Made by a program: the position numbers and the translations under genes. 64,000 nucleotides of DNA from Deuterostichococcus epilithicus (taxonomy: Eukaryota; Chlorophyta; Trebouxiophyceae; Prasiolales; Stichococcaceae), in the NCBI GenBank assembly GCA_033439295.1, contig JAVTLE010000010.1, positions 744,001-808,000 of the forward strand, given 5' to 3'. Shown piece by piece: positions 33,041 through 45,716 of the stretch. The notes under the pieces are model-generated. The model did not search any database. It was not told the DNA's origin and saw nothing but the letters and a program-made list of their open reading frames with translations. Position 1 is the stretch's first letter. The number at the start of each line of letters is the position of its first letter.

Positions 33041-33171
33041 GGCCGCCAGTGGGCATGGCAGGCATGGGCATGGACCGCCTGCCGAGCCCGATGATGTATC
33101 CTGGCTCGGCCATGGGTCTGCCGCCGCCTTTCGTGCAGCCGCAACAGGCGCGCAGTCGGCTTGTGTGCTAG
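31838..33171 (+). CDS. CPSF30: Cleavage and polyadenylation specificity factor 30 kDa subunit (CPSF30)
   Basis: CPSF30 is the zinc-finger subunit of the nuclear complex that recognises the poly(A) signal and directs mRNA 3'-end cleavage. The start MEDDLKFDFEGGL at 31838 matches plant CPSF30 closely. Three CCCH fingers are visible: CTYWLRGLCMRGDACSFLH, CRTFAQTGQCNEPDCPFKH and CNMYKLGFCVYGPHCRYRH. Between them lie KERMPVC and REDIKE linkers typical of the family. After the fingers a Gln/Pro-rich tail with a polyglutamine tract runs to a TAG at 33169-33171. Plants also make a long form with a YTH m6A-reader domain; no YTH segment is present here, so this is the short form. Animal CPSF30 usually has five fingers and plants three, in line with a green lineage. 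Confidence 0.93.
33010..33039 (+). repeat. (CAG)10 microsatellite coding for polyglutamine
   Basis: Ten pure CAG triplets lie in the C-terminal exon of CPSF30 and are read as Gln. The purity suggests length variation between strains. Confidence 0.95.
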
Positions 33172-34182
33172 AGCTAGTGGTGACATATATGAGTCCCGCA
33201 TACCATGCAGGATTGCAGGAGAACAGCAGTCAAATGCTGCATGTGCTTACGTGCAGGGCTTCTGATGTTGGCGGTTGTGCTCCTGCAATATGCACGCAGG
33301 GTGAGCGTGCTGGAGATGTAACAGCGTCGCAAACGTTGCGAGCAGTCCGGCTCGACTCCTTGTCTAGAGCAGCATGTTTGGCTGTTAGGGAAGTTGGACT
33401 GCTTGCGCAAGCGCCGTCGTCAGTCTGCGCCCGTTGAATTTGTCTGTTTTGTGGTGTAAACTGCTGGCCGTCAATGCACATTAGCTCCCATACGGATGAC
33501 GACTGAACATGCAAACTTAACACTCTCTGAGGTAGTCCCCAAATGACACACACCAAGCTGCAGAAGTATCTGCTCTGCGCTGTACCTGGCTGACGTAACC
33601 GTGACGCAGCAAGGTCGACGGTGCTCGTTGCAGTTGCGCCGCTGATAACACTGCTGCAGTGCAACAGTGCGTGTGGTGTGTCACCTCGCCAATGGCTTTG
33701 TGCTGGTGACTTTGTATTGGTTCCCGAGAAATCAGCAGACATGCAGGCCCATACCGGAAGGCTTGGTCAAGGGAGCAAGCCTGCGACTGAACTGCATCAG
33801 GCTGCAAGGTCAGCACTGCAATCAATCGTGTATCAAGCATATCTGCAACATCTTCCAATTATCACTGCATCACGGTGGCCTGTACTGTGCAGGTCTCTCC
33901 GCCATCAATCTGGCAGCCGGCCTTGTCAGACCGGCAAACAGCAGCCTCGGTGCCAGGCGTTCCCCAGCAGACTGTTTATGCAGCAGATCACAGGCATGGC
34001 CTGTTTGCTCGTCCCAGCGCTTCGTTGTAGAGCTTGTACTTCGACATCGAGGCTCCACGATCACCGTGTTCACACCTGCCAGCGTACCTGCTTGAATAAG
34101 GATCATTGATTTTCGAGACTGACTCAGAACTCATGTATGTCCTGAGAAAGGTGGGCAGCAGAGGGCTTCTCATGATCGTCAG
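33172..34182. other. Region between CPSF30 and GWD, likely holding the GWD 5' exon
   Basis: A TGTAA at 33455-33459 may end CPSF30 transcripts. The first clear GWD exon has no Met before an in-frame stop at 34120, so an upstream exon with the start and the plastid transit peptide should lie here. One candidate is near 33993-34080 (MACLLVPALRCRACTSTSRL), before a GTACCT donor, but its phase does not fit the next exon. Confidence 0.4.
33455..33459 (+). terminator. Candidate poly(A) signal for CPSF30
   Basis: TGTAA about 285 bases after the CPSF30 stop; another TGTAA lies near 33317. Confidence 0.35.
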
Positions 34183-37100
34183 CGCACGATCGCTCGGGGC
34201 GTGGCGTCGCCAGATGCGCCCACAAAGGTTGCCGAGAAGACCTACAAGCTTGGCGGCAAGTATGACTTGAAGGTTTGTGCTGTCTTTTGCAGCGCTCATG
34301 ACATCTCTGCAGACGCGCAAACTGCTCGACTGAAGCAGATGCTAACAGCAGTCTGCATGGTGACAAGCCATGATTGCACCTACACATCCAGAGCCAAAAT
34401 TGTTTGATGTTGAAAGATGTGTCAACCAGGTGGTGGTCGATGCCAGCGGCGAGGAGCAGCGGGTGCGGCTCAGCACGCAGTACCCGGGCAAGCTGCTGCT
34501 GCACTGGGGCGTGACCGGCGGGCAGGACTACCAGGGTGGGTGGAGGCTGCCGGGCGACGCCGCACGGCCGCAGGGCACCGTCGCATACAAGAACCGCGCG
34601 CTGCAGACGCCCTTCAGGTGCAGTCAGCCAGGCATCCTCGACACGGCTGCGACATGGGGAGATCACTGGAAGCCTGAGCAAGAGTGCAGGGGAGCTGCCA
34701 GCATGGTCACATCAGCGCCCTGTCCATCTGTGGACCTGCATCCCAGCTCCGGCGCGGACACATGCAATAAAAACGACTTGCCGGCGGACACGATCAGACA
34801 GAACGACCTGGGCTGCAGGGATGCGGGTGGCGAGGCGCGGGAGCTGGATCTGGTGCTGGCTGGGCCGGAGGCGTCCGACTCGCTGGTGTTTGTGTTTAAG
34901 GACGGCTCTACCTGGTACGACAACAACGGCGACAACTTTGAGGTGGGGCGCTCTTCTGGCTCAATCCCGGCCTCACCAGCTCGCTTGCTCATCCAGCCTG
35001 CATTCATACGGACTGCATGAAAGGAGGATGCACCGGTGGAGCAGGTTGAGCTGGGCACTTCATCTCTGAAGGGTGACCGGCATGGCTGCTGGATTGCAGC
35101 GCCTGTTGGGTTGGCCATACACCGTGAAGATGGCGTACCCGTGCTCCGAGCTTGCCACGCGACCCAGCTCCAGGGCTGACTCCGGGCTGACTGCGGCAGA
35201 TCGCGCTGCGGGAGGGCGGCAGCACGAACGCGGCCACAAAGAAGCCGAAGGCGCCGGTCGAGGAGCCGCCGTCGGAGCTGTGCGGCGTGTGGGCATACAT
35301 CAAGTGGGAGAACGACGGCTGCCCCAACCGCAGCAGCCAGGAGTCGGACGGCGAGTACCAGGCCTCCATCCGGGTGAGGCTCGCCTCAAAAGCAAGGGAT
35401 GAGGGGGTCCTGGCTCCCTGTTGATGGTCGCCAGACCATTGTCGTGTCGTAGCCACGAGCGCAACGGCCCGCCCGCACAACAGATTCCGTGGCAGAGCGA
35501 CCAGGCGCCGGGGTATCTGCGATTGCACATGCCAGCACAGCCCCAGCAGAAGTCACTGGTTCTGTATCGATGATCAGGCTGTTGTGAAACAAACTGCAGG
35601 AGCTGCGCAGCTACCTGAGCGAGGGCGTGCCGCTGGACGAGATGTGGAAGGTAGCCAAGGGGCAGGTCAAGTACGCCGACTTTGCGCGGCAGCGCAAGGA
35701 GGGGGGCGACGCCCCGCCGCCGCCCAAGAAGGAGGTTCACCTCCCGGATGACGTGGTGCGTGTCTGTGGTGCATGTCTGTGGTGCATGCTGCCGCAGCTC
35801 TGCAATTCCTTGCGATCATGCCCCGCAGTTGATCGGACACTGCACCGTTTCGGCAGCCAGCGCCCACATCGACACACAACCTCGACGCTTCATGCACATC
35901 TGTGTCCGAGGGTGGTGCACTCGTCTCTGTTTGCCAAGGTGGCGCAGCTCTCCATACGCCCGAAGCATGATGTCCGTCCTCTGCTGCTAGGTGGGCCTGA
36001 AGGCGTACCTGCTGTGGGAGGCCAATGGGCGGCCCGAGGGCGGCGACTTCAGCGAGCAGGCGCGGAACGAGCTGCGTGCCGCGCTGCGCAGCGGAGACAC
36101 CCTCGAGCAGCTGGAGCGGGCAATGCGTGCGGTGCGTCCTGGTTACGTGCCTCGATGCGCGTCCCCACCAAAGCCCCTCATGTGATGGAGTCTGTGCCAG
36201 GGCCGGCGTACATGCATGAGCTGGGTGCTGTTGCGTCGTCGTGAGACAGCAGGCGGCTTTCCTGTGTCGGGCCAGATGCACATGGCACGCCAAGTTGCCG
36301 GAAGCCTTCTGTGCCCCAGCAGCTGTGCACGTGTACGTCGCCGGTCTGACCCCCGGGTACATCACGAGGGGCTGACCAGCTCGAGCTGCGCCATGCAGCC
36401 GCCAGCCGAGAAGAAGCAGGAGCAGCCGCCAGCAGAGAAGCAGCAGGAGCAGCCGCAGCAGGAGCAGCCGCAGGAGCAGCCGCAGCAGCAGCCGCACGAG
36501 GCGCAGCCAGAGGCGGAGCAGCAGGCTCCGCAGCAGCAGGAAGACGGTGGGGAAGCGGACCTGGGCGCCTCCTCAGGGCTGCGGCAGCGGGACGTCATGG
36601 ACCTGATCAAGCGCCCAGCGCCCCTGCTGTCAATGGAGGCATACGAGGAGGACGAGCGGCCTCTGGGCGCCCTCGTGGACGCCGCCGGCCGCGACGAGGC
36701 CACCGTCTGGAACCGGGTGCGCAGCCTTTTCACAGGGTGCGCATCGGTTTGGTGGTGACAGGGAATGGGGAGTCGCTGCTGGCGGCATCTGAGGTACTGA
36801 AGGCACAGCGATCCGCCTGCTTCGTGCTTTCAGGGTGCCTCCACGTGTCGGTGGAACTTGCGCCCCTGCGCCCGTGCCCAAACTGCGGCAGGTCTTCGGA
36901 CTGGGAGCCAAGACGGGTCACCACCTCCTCCACCCCCACCCCCTCTTTCCCTTCCGGAACTCTGGCCCCGACTCTGGTTCGTCTCCCGTAATGCGGCACA
37001 GGTGTTCGGCCTCGGAGACAAGGCGGAGCTGCTGGTGGCAGTGCGGCAACCCGACGGCCCGGAGGGCGCCACCACAGTGGTGCTGACCAGTGACCTGGCG

Positions 37101-40100
37101 ACGCCCGCCGTGCTGCACTGGGGCGTCCGCCGCGGCAAGCGCAACGAGTGGCTGCGGCCTCCTTCCCAGGTTGGTGGTTGGGAAGCGTGGCCGGTCTCTC
37201 TCACAGGGCAGGACAGGATGGCCAAGGAAGCAGCGTTCTGGTGGCAAGCAGCGTCATGCCGTACAGAGCAAATGTCATTGCGAAATCTCACGCCTCTGCA
37301 CCTCTGCTTTTCCTTTGCTGCGTTGCCCAGCGGGCCACAGCGTCTCACGGTATCCAAATCATCGTCACCGGCCATCCTGCAAGTCCGACCACCCCAACAC
37401 ATTGACCAGTGGCGACCGCAAAGATGTGGTCGGGCTGCTGCAGGTGCTGCCGAAGGGCACGGACGCACCGGAGGGCGCTGAGGCAGTGGACTCCGCCTTT
37501 GTGACGGGCGATGCCGCGGAGCTGAATGTGAGCGTGGACGGCGACAATGTGCAGCTGCAGCAGCTGAAGGTGGAGGTCCCTGCCGGCACCGGCCTCACAG
37601 GTGAGATCTCTGGCTGCCACACGTGCTGTCAATGCTTATGCAGTGTCAGCTGCAGCCTTTGAGGAGTGCCATAACCTATGGACTCCACCTGAGGCGCAGA
37701 GGGAACCTTTCTGCCGAGGGCATACGACATGTTGCATGACATTCTGGCCTGTGTATGGAAACTGCGTTTGAAGCAGCCACCATGCTCGCTCTCTCGACCG
37801 GTCTCGACCAGCAATGCCATCGTTGCTGCCTGCAGGTCTCATCTTCGTGCTGCGGTCCGAGGACGGCTCCGCCTGGTGGCGCGACGGCGGCAGCAACTTC
37901 AATATCCCCATCCCCAGCGCGGCCGCGCCCGAGGAGCGGAGCCTCGAGGTGAGCAAGCATTTCCTCTGACAAGGCTGTGTTCTATGTCCCACTTGCACAA
38001 CCATTTGCGGCTCCAGGGAGCTCTGCGAAAATCATACAACAAGTTGGTAATCACGTCCATGCACGGACGTCATCCATTTGCAAGTGATGTGCGGAATTGC
38101 ATTGGGCGGCAGGTGGGCGGCGTGCTGGCGCAAACCATTGTGGACTTCGAACAGGCGGACCAGATGACGCTGATGCACCGCTTCAACAAGGCGGCCGACC
38201 TGCTCGACCAGGTCCAGCAGGTGCCGCTGCTACATCTCCTTCCCATTCCCCTTCATTTGGTTTGCTGACTCCCTTTCCCTACTGCCTAGCCCATCGCTGC
38301 ATAGCCCGATTTCGGCATTGAGGACTGCATCCTGCGTGTGTTCAAAGGGTTGACTGCAGCAGCGGTACTGCGTGACGTCGCACTGCCGCAGACCTGTTGC
38401 CAGGGCCCCCGTTCTCCCACCTCGTGGTGTACCCGGCGTTCGGCAGCACTGGCACGCGCCATTGCCTGAAGCCCTTTTCGGATGCAACCGTGCGCAGGGG
38501 CAGCTGCTGGGCGAGGGCGGCCTCCCTGAGGCAATAGCCACCATCTTCGTGTGGCTGCGCTACAGCGCCAGCCGGCAGCTGACCTGGCAGCGCAACTACA
38601 ACACGCAGCCCCGCATCCTGGGCGAGGCGCAGGCCCGCCTTACCCATGCCATCGCCCAGGTCTGGCTCCTGTTGACGGCTTTCTGACAGGCAACCGATAC
38701 ACAGTCGCGTCACTACTTCACCCGCCAGGTTGCCGCTGCATGGTGTGCGCTGGCTGACATGGCTTCTGAGGGACCATGACCAGGAACTGGTCAGCGGACC
38801 CCCTGGCCTCAGCAAGTTCAAACCTCAAACAAATCTCAAGTAACTCAGCATTCGATTCTGACAAGTGCTGCATGGCGACATGTTGCAGGCGCATGCAAAC
38901 ACGGAAGGTGTGGCTCAGGAGTGGGTGCGCTTGATGCTGAGCTGCGTAGGGCGCGGCGGCAACGCGCAGGCGGTGCGGGACGAGATCCTCAACATCATGC
39001 ACCGCAACAACATCCCGGAGAAGAACGGCACTTGGATGGAGCAGTGGCACCAGAAGCTGGTGCGCCGCTGACATGAAAGACAAACAAGCTTTGTTTCAGA
39101 CAACAAGTTGACAATCGGCAAGTTCGTGACCTGCTGGCTAGGCATGGATGCTGTTGTTACATGTGGCAAACAGCGGTGTGACGTAGCTTGACGGCAGCTC
39201 AACTCATGACTGCAGACGCTAATGTCTGTCATGTTCCTGGGCGCAGCACAACAACACGACGCCAGACGACATCGGCATCTGCGAGGCGTACCTGGCCTTC
39301 CTGCGCAAGGGCGGCGACAATGGCGCCTACTGGAGCGTCCTCGACTCCCACGGTGAGTCTCGCATTGAGCAACCGCTGTCTGCCGACATGTTGAGCAGTC
39401 TCCAGCACTGACCAACTCTGCTGTGCCAAGTCGTGGAAAGGCAGCTTGCGGCAGGGACGCCACAGCTTCACAGGCCGTTCCGAATCCATCCGCTGCAACG
39501 CACGGTACAGGCATCACCAGGGAGAGGCTGGCGGGCTTCGACCGCAAGATCACAGAGGAGCCGCAGGACTTTCCCGACAAGCGGGACGCCCTGATCGGCG
39601 ACTTCCAGCACTACCTGGGCATCATTAAGGCCGTCCACGAGGGCGCCGACCTGCAGGTGATGAACAGATACAGCACCTGAACCTGTCATTGGACATGACA
39701 AATTGCGGGGTTTTGTTGCGCATATCCATTAGGCCGTCACAAGGGCGCAGACCTGTACTGTCTCCTCATCAAAGTCTCGTTTCCCACCTCAGTTCGTCGG
39801 CTTGCACAATAGGAGAGGCTGCCGCAGTCTTGTGGGAGGCGGGCTGCGGCCTGTGCTGGTGGTAAAAGGGCGGTGGAGCCGGCGGGCTGCTGCTGATGCA
39901 ATGTGTGCCGCCACCATCGCGCAGGCGTCCGCGGGTGCCGCCAAGGACGTGTCCGAGTCGGCGAAGGGCTACCTGGGCTACGTGCTGTCGCACCAAGCGG
40001 ACAGCCAGATCCTGCCGCTGATGGAGAATGCGGTGGAGTGCCGCACCGAGCTGGCGCCCTCGCTGCCCGGCAACAGGTGACTCGTGTTGCCATGGCCTGA

Positions 40101-43100
40101 ACTGTGCATACTTCGCGACACTTCATGATCCTTCGACTCTCAGCCCGAGGGTGCTCATTGCGGGAACACATACCTCGTTGCTCAGGCCAATCCGGGCTCC
40201 TGCCGCTGGCACACTGCCAGTGCCCCTGCACTGCACTCCAGGCGCTGATCTGCACCCCCCACTGACATGCAACGAAACCCTAAACGATCTATGTGAAAGA
40301 AGAGTCTCCTCACGGATACAAACAGCTTGAAAATCCAAAATCCAGTATCAAAACTCCATGAGCAGGGAACTGCTGTACCTGGACCTCGCGCTGGAGAATG
40401 TTGCCCGCGCGGCGGCGGAGCGCGGCGCTGGCAAAGCCGCGGGCGCGGCGGCGGCGGCGCTGGTGGGCCCGCTGCTCCAGAACCTGGCGCTGTCCATCGG
40501 TGACAACGAGGAGGTGGTGTACTGCCTCGCGGCGTGGCAGGCGCTGCCGCGCGCCGTGACCACGGGGCAGTACCCCAGCAAGGAGGACGCACTCAAGGTG
40601 CAGGCTCCTTTGGCTCGTGTCCCAGCAGGGAAGGCCACGAATTGTGCACTGGTCAGAAAGTTTTCAGAGAAGCAGCGCCTTCTTGAGTGCTGGCAGCCGG
40701 TCGCATCGGCATGCCAAAGCAGCTCAAAGGCCGAATTGGGCGGCCAGGGCTCTGCGCGGCGCTCAGCAGCCCGCAGCCCGCAGGTGTGCTGGAACCCACG
40801 ACAGGCGTGCTGCACTGGAGGCCCATCACAGTCTGGGTGGCCGCATGCAGCAATGCGCTTGCCGGCAGGTGACAAGTCTCCAATGCAATGTTGGCAAGAA
40901 TTTGGGGAGGAGTGCTCTCATTGACTCCAGTCCGGTCCAATTCCGAGGCTGCCTGATGCCAGGACATGACATCATCTGCAGGCGGCGGCGGTGGTGGACC
41001 GTATTCGCCGCGCGCTGGCGGAGGTCTCCGACCGCATATCCTCCGTTGTGGAGCCCATCTCCAGTGGCCTGGGCCGCGCCTTTGGCGTCGCCGACTGGGC
41101 GGTGGAGCTGTTTGCCGAGGAGGTCGTCCGCGGCGGCCCCGCCTTCGCGCTTTCCCTGGTGTGGTTGGTTCTGTTGAGGTACCTGGTCAGCCTGCCTCCC
41201 CGTCTGAGCTGCGGCGCATGCGGTGTCAGACGCTGCCTGCTTGAGCAAGCACACGAGGTTCCTGCCCTCCACGAGCGGCATTCGCAGGCGTCGCGACCTG
41301 GCAGCCTGCATCTGCAGCTGTTGGTACACAGCCTCGGGTCTGCTGGTGCCGTGGTGCACCAGGGGGCAGAGGTGCGAAAGGCTCGAAAGACCATTCACAA
41401 ACTCGTGCTTGTCCCGGCGCAGGTGCTGGGGCCGCTGGAGAAGGGGCTGCGCTCGGCGGCGGAGCTGGGCGCCTGGCAGCTCATCTCCCCAGTGGACGCC
41501 CTTGGCCGTGTCCTCAGCGTCGAAGGCCTGCACGAGATCCAGGACGAGGTGGGCACGCCCTCCTGAGACTCGGCTGCTCACAGTTGCGGCAACTGTGCAC
41601 GATGTCTCATTCGAGCCAGGCAGCCGAGGCAGGGTCTCGGCCCTTAAAGATGGTTTGACGATGACTTGAACCTGAGGGTCACCGCGAAGCTGATGACCGC
41701 CATGGCGCAGGTCGCACTCGGCAGAGCAGGGAGCATGCGGGCGGCGCCGTCTGTTGGCCCCGCGCCTGCGACAGCTGAGCAGGCTTTCTCCAGCGTCTCG
41801 ATAGATTATTCTCAGGCCGAGACCTTCCAAAGCAACGACAAGCTAGCGCTACATGACTCCCACAGACCAGAACCGATATTTGCAGGTGTACGAGGAGCCG
41901 ACGGTGATCATTGCGCAGCGGGTGACAGGCGAGGAGGAGGTGCCGGAGGGCGCTGTGGCGGTGCTCACGCCCGATGCGCCGGACGTCCTGAGCCATGTCT
42001 CTGTGCGCGCCCGCAACATGAAGGTCCTGTTCGCCATCTGCCACGACCCTGAGGAGCTGGCCAAGGTGCGCCGCACTGCACTCGCAGATGTGTCCAAGCC
42101 GTCATTGAGACATTCGATGTAGACAGCATTGATTGAGGATCGGTGATGTCCGCCGCCAGCCGTACTGCAATGCCCCCCGCCTTTAGCGCACAGCAGCAGC
42201 ATGGTTTGCAGCCCAGCAGCCGCGGGAAGCGTGCTTCGGCCTGTCCTTGCACATCTGCGCATCGTCACGGGCTAGCCATATGTCGTCTTTGCCTCGTCCT
42301 CCTGGTGACATGCCCATTGAATTAGGCGTTCCGCAAAGCAGGTGGCGGAGCTCAACGGCGAGGCAGTGTCCATCAACGTCACCGCGGCTGGCGGCGTCGA
42401 GTGGGAAAAGGCCGACCTGTCAGGTGGGCAGCGCTCACAATTTGCTGACTGCTTTGACGACTCGTCTAGTGTGACAGCTCTCCTGGCATGAAGAGTTTCA
42501 GGGGGTGAGCTGCGTCCAGGGCATGCATGCATCCCGCTGATGGATGCCTCCGTCAGCAGCGTTTGGACACCCCTGCTTATTTGCTGTTTGATTTCTTCGG
42601 CGAGATGATGTCGCTGCAACTCTTTGACAATGTTACTGTCATGAAAGACAGCTTGTTAGAAGTAAATTCTGGAGCGGACTACCCTGAAGGGCAGTTTCAA
42701 CAGTCCTCATAATGAACTGGCCCAATGCGCGCAGCCGCCAACGGTGCGGGAGGCGAGGGGCAGGAAAAGGCACCAAAGCGCAAGGTGGAGGTGAAGGTCC
42801 CCAAGTGGTGCGGCAAGTGGGTGGTGTCCATGGACGAGTTTGCGGACGGCGTCGTCGGTGCCAAGTCCAAGAACCTCAGCGGTGCGTGCTGCAGAACGAT
42901 TGCCTCATCTCTGTAATAGTTTACTTGGATCAATTCCTGCCACACTCGCGTTTGCGAGGGCTGTCGACACCCTGACTGATCCGCAGGCACTGGGCGCCTC
43001 AATGCTGCCTGCATCAGGGCTGACAGCAGCCACGTCCTCAGTGCACTGCTTTCCTTGCCTGACGCTGTGGCTCACCTTGTCAACTCCACGAGACTTGATG

Positions 43101-45716
43101 CGCAGTGATTGAACAACCATTGACTGCCTTCCCACTCCCCGGATGCCTCTGCAACCTCCATATACACGATAATGCAGAAAGGTCCATTCGCGCAGGGCTG
43201 CGGGGGGAGCTGCCAGAGTCCATCGCGCTGCCGGCATCTGTGACGGTGCCCTTCGGCTCCTTTGAGGAGGTGCTCAAGGACGGCACCAACGCAGATGTCG
43301 CCAAGCGGCTCAAGGCAGCAGTGGACAAGATCCCGTCTACGCACGCCGAACCCGCACTGGCAGACTGCCGCGCCATCGTCATGGAGGTGGGGCAACCGGA
43401 CTGCCGCTGCCGTCTCTGGTCTGCGGCTGCACAGTTGTAGGGCTCCGCTGTCAGCAGGTGGCCGTCATTGCTGCACGACTTCGATGCTACAACGCAGACC
43501 CAAACAGCGGACGTGGATGGTTGTTCCCACATGCCTGTGATCATGCCCTGAAACCGTGCTGTCGTTTCTCATGTTTTTACATTTCAAACATTGCATTGAT
43601 ATAAGAATTTTGTTGTGGCTTCAGGTGGAGGTGCCGGCAGAGCTGCAGGCAGAGCTGAAGGCCAAGATGCAGGCTGCGGGCATCCCAGTGCCCGACTCCG
43701 AGGACCGCTGGGCCAAAGCGCTTGCCGCCCTCAAGGTGCCGTAAACCCTCTGATTGTCTTCATTGTGGACCGCTCTGATGCTCGGAAAGGTTGATCCGAC
43801 TCGCCCGGCAGCCGAGGATACAGACGCCTGGCAAGCACCGGGTGCTCCCTGGGCCCCCACAGCCACCCGACCAGCACATCTCGCGGCTGCTGCAGGCCAT
43901 GTGATGGCGCGTGATTGACGGCATGTCCTGCTGCTTCGTGCGTCCACCCAAACATGGACCCTGAAACGCTCTGACTCTTGGTGAGGGAGCGTTCATGTGC
44001 GCACTGATTGTGCACTTATTGAATGCATGGCAAACAAGTACTGTGGGGACAAACAGGGCGTGTGGGCGAGCATGTACAACGAGCGCGCGATGCTGAGCAT
44101 GCGCAAGGTGGGCATCGACTTCCGCGACATCCGCATGGCGGTGCTGTGCCAGCGTGTCGTCCCCGCCGCCTACGCCTTCGTCATCCACACCACCAACCCC
44201 TCCAACGGTGCGGCCTGCCTGCACATGTGCACGGGCTCCTGCTCATTGCCTGCCCCTCAATACCCTTTTGACTGCCGCCTCGTCATCGCACACCATGGTG
44301 GGTCCGCTTCGGTGGTGCACCCCGCCTGCTGGGGCTACCCTTCTGTGAGGCGCCCTACCAGACTGTGCATGCGACTCAAGGGAATGTAGCTGCTGACGCC
44401 ACTGAAATTGATGTGGTCAACTCCTGTCGTCCTGTGGCCCGCCCAGCGTCACTTGCACTTGACCTGGCAGCTGGTGCAGCGTGAGCCTCGCACGCTTTTG
44501 CTGCCGATCGCAATGGCCTCGCTTGTTGACATTGCGGCCGTGCGCATGCCGCAGGCGACGAGAACGAGATATATGCGGAGCTGGTGGCGGGCCTCGGCGA
44601 GGCCATCGTGTCGGGCATGGTGCCGGGCACCTCCCTGTCATTCACCGCCAAGAAGGACGCCCTGGGCAACCCGCAGGTGCCTCCTCCACGAGCCCCTGTT
44701 GTCGCTCGGGCTGCTCCAGCTCCTGCGTGTTTGTTGCTCGTGTGCTAGATGCTTTCCACGAGGCCGTCGCACAACAGCCTTGACTCCCCGCTCGTGGAGG
44801 CATGCGTGTCCAGCTGCCGCTCCGGCACATATCCTATTCCTTGTTCCCACGTCTGGCAGTCTTGTGGTCGTGCGCGAAGGGCGCAGGCGCCCCTCGAAAG
44901 CATGCAGCATCGAGGCTCGAGCCCTGTCTGGCTGTCGCCACCGCTCCCGGCCGCGTGCGATGCCTGCACACGCCCCTTCCACACCAGATCCAACCTTCCC
45001 TCTCATCTTCCGGCCCTCCTACAACCGCAGATCGTGGCGTTCCCGTCCAAGAGCGACGGCCTCTTCGTGCCCGAGTCCCTCATCTTCCGCAGCGACTCCA
45101 ACGGCGAGGACCTTGCGGGGTACGCCGGCGCCGGGCTGTACGACTCCATCACCATGGACGCGACCGTCACCCGCAAGGTCGACTATGGCTCCGACCGGTG
45201 CGCCTCTGTTCGCAGACACCTTTCACCAGACAGTCACCACGACATGTTGAGGGTTTCCATGTGACTGTCTCGAACACCAAGTGTTCCGCGGCGCTCGACT
45301 TGTCCGCTGTGGTGCGGCGCCCTCCTAGTATCTGTGTCCTCCCGCCGCCGCTGCCTCTGCCTCGCGATGTGGCAGCAGGTGCATGGCAGATGGCAAGTGG
45401 CGGCGCCAGGGCGCCTTGCCGTCCAGCGCAGGTGTCTGACGGGCTGTGCATACACTCAAAGGGTTGGTTCTCTGTGCACCGCACCCAATGTTACTCCGTG
45501 ATGCATGTGCCTCTCGGGCGATGTTTCTCCCTTGACAGCCTGGTCCCATCGCTTGGCAGCATCCTGACGGACGAGGAGTTCCGGACGAAGCTGCTGACGA
45601 CGGTGGCGGAGGCGGGCGCCGCTGTCGAAAAGGCGCTGCAGTCGGCGCAGGACATCGAAGGTGTCATTGACGCTGACGGCAACCTGACGGTCGTCCAGAC
45701 CCGGCCGCAGATGTGA
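34183..45716 (+). CDS. GWD1: Alpha-glucan, water dikinase 1 (GWD1/SEX1/R1), 5' exon missing
   Basis: GWD phosphorylates glucose units of starch at C6 from ATP, giving AMP and phosphate, and loosens granules for breakdown in the plastid. The first CBM45 starch-binding module spans exons from 34183 to about 34945 (AEKTYKLGGKYDLK, then ELDLVLAGPEASDSLVFVFK). The second spans 37002-37950 (VFGLGDKAELLVAVRQP, then FVLRSEDGSAWWRDGGSNF). Between them lies a Gln/Glu/Pro-rich insert. The central region has MEQWHQKL/HNNTTPDDIGICEAYL. The phosphohistidine is in DVLSHVSVRARN (His codon 41994-41996). The ATP-binding half follows: VVGAKSKNLSG, YAFVIHTTNPSNG, LIFRSDSNGEDLAGYAGAGL and the final VVQTRPQM, ending in TGA at 45714-45716. 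All match plant R1. PWD has one CBM20 instead of paired CBM45, so this is GWD. The size is about 1,400 residues. Confidence 0.96.
36399..36543 (+). repeat. Gln/Glu/Pro-rich coding repeat in GWD
   Basis: Imperfect repeats of GAGCAGCCGCAG type encode PPAEKKQEQ, PPAEKQQEQ, QPQQEQPQEQ and so on between the two CBM45 modules. Plant GWDs carry Lys/Glu-rich linkers here, not this Gln/Pro run. Confidence 0.85.
36888..36916 (+). repeat. Exon-edge echo: copy of the acceptor edge at 36999-37026
   Basis: Compared from their CAG acceptors, 23 of 28 positions match the first codons of the second CBM45 exon (VFGLGDKA). The copy lies about 110 bases upstream in the intron and reads VFGLGAKT after its own CAG. 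Confidence 0.82.

Noticed and set aside
31838-33171. The long YTH-containing form of CPSF30
   Set aside because: No YTH domain motifs were found after the zinc fingers; the tail is only Gln/Pro-rich.
40270-40285. A second telomere-like site (AACCCTAAAC)
   Set aside because: It is a single unit and expected by chance.
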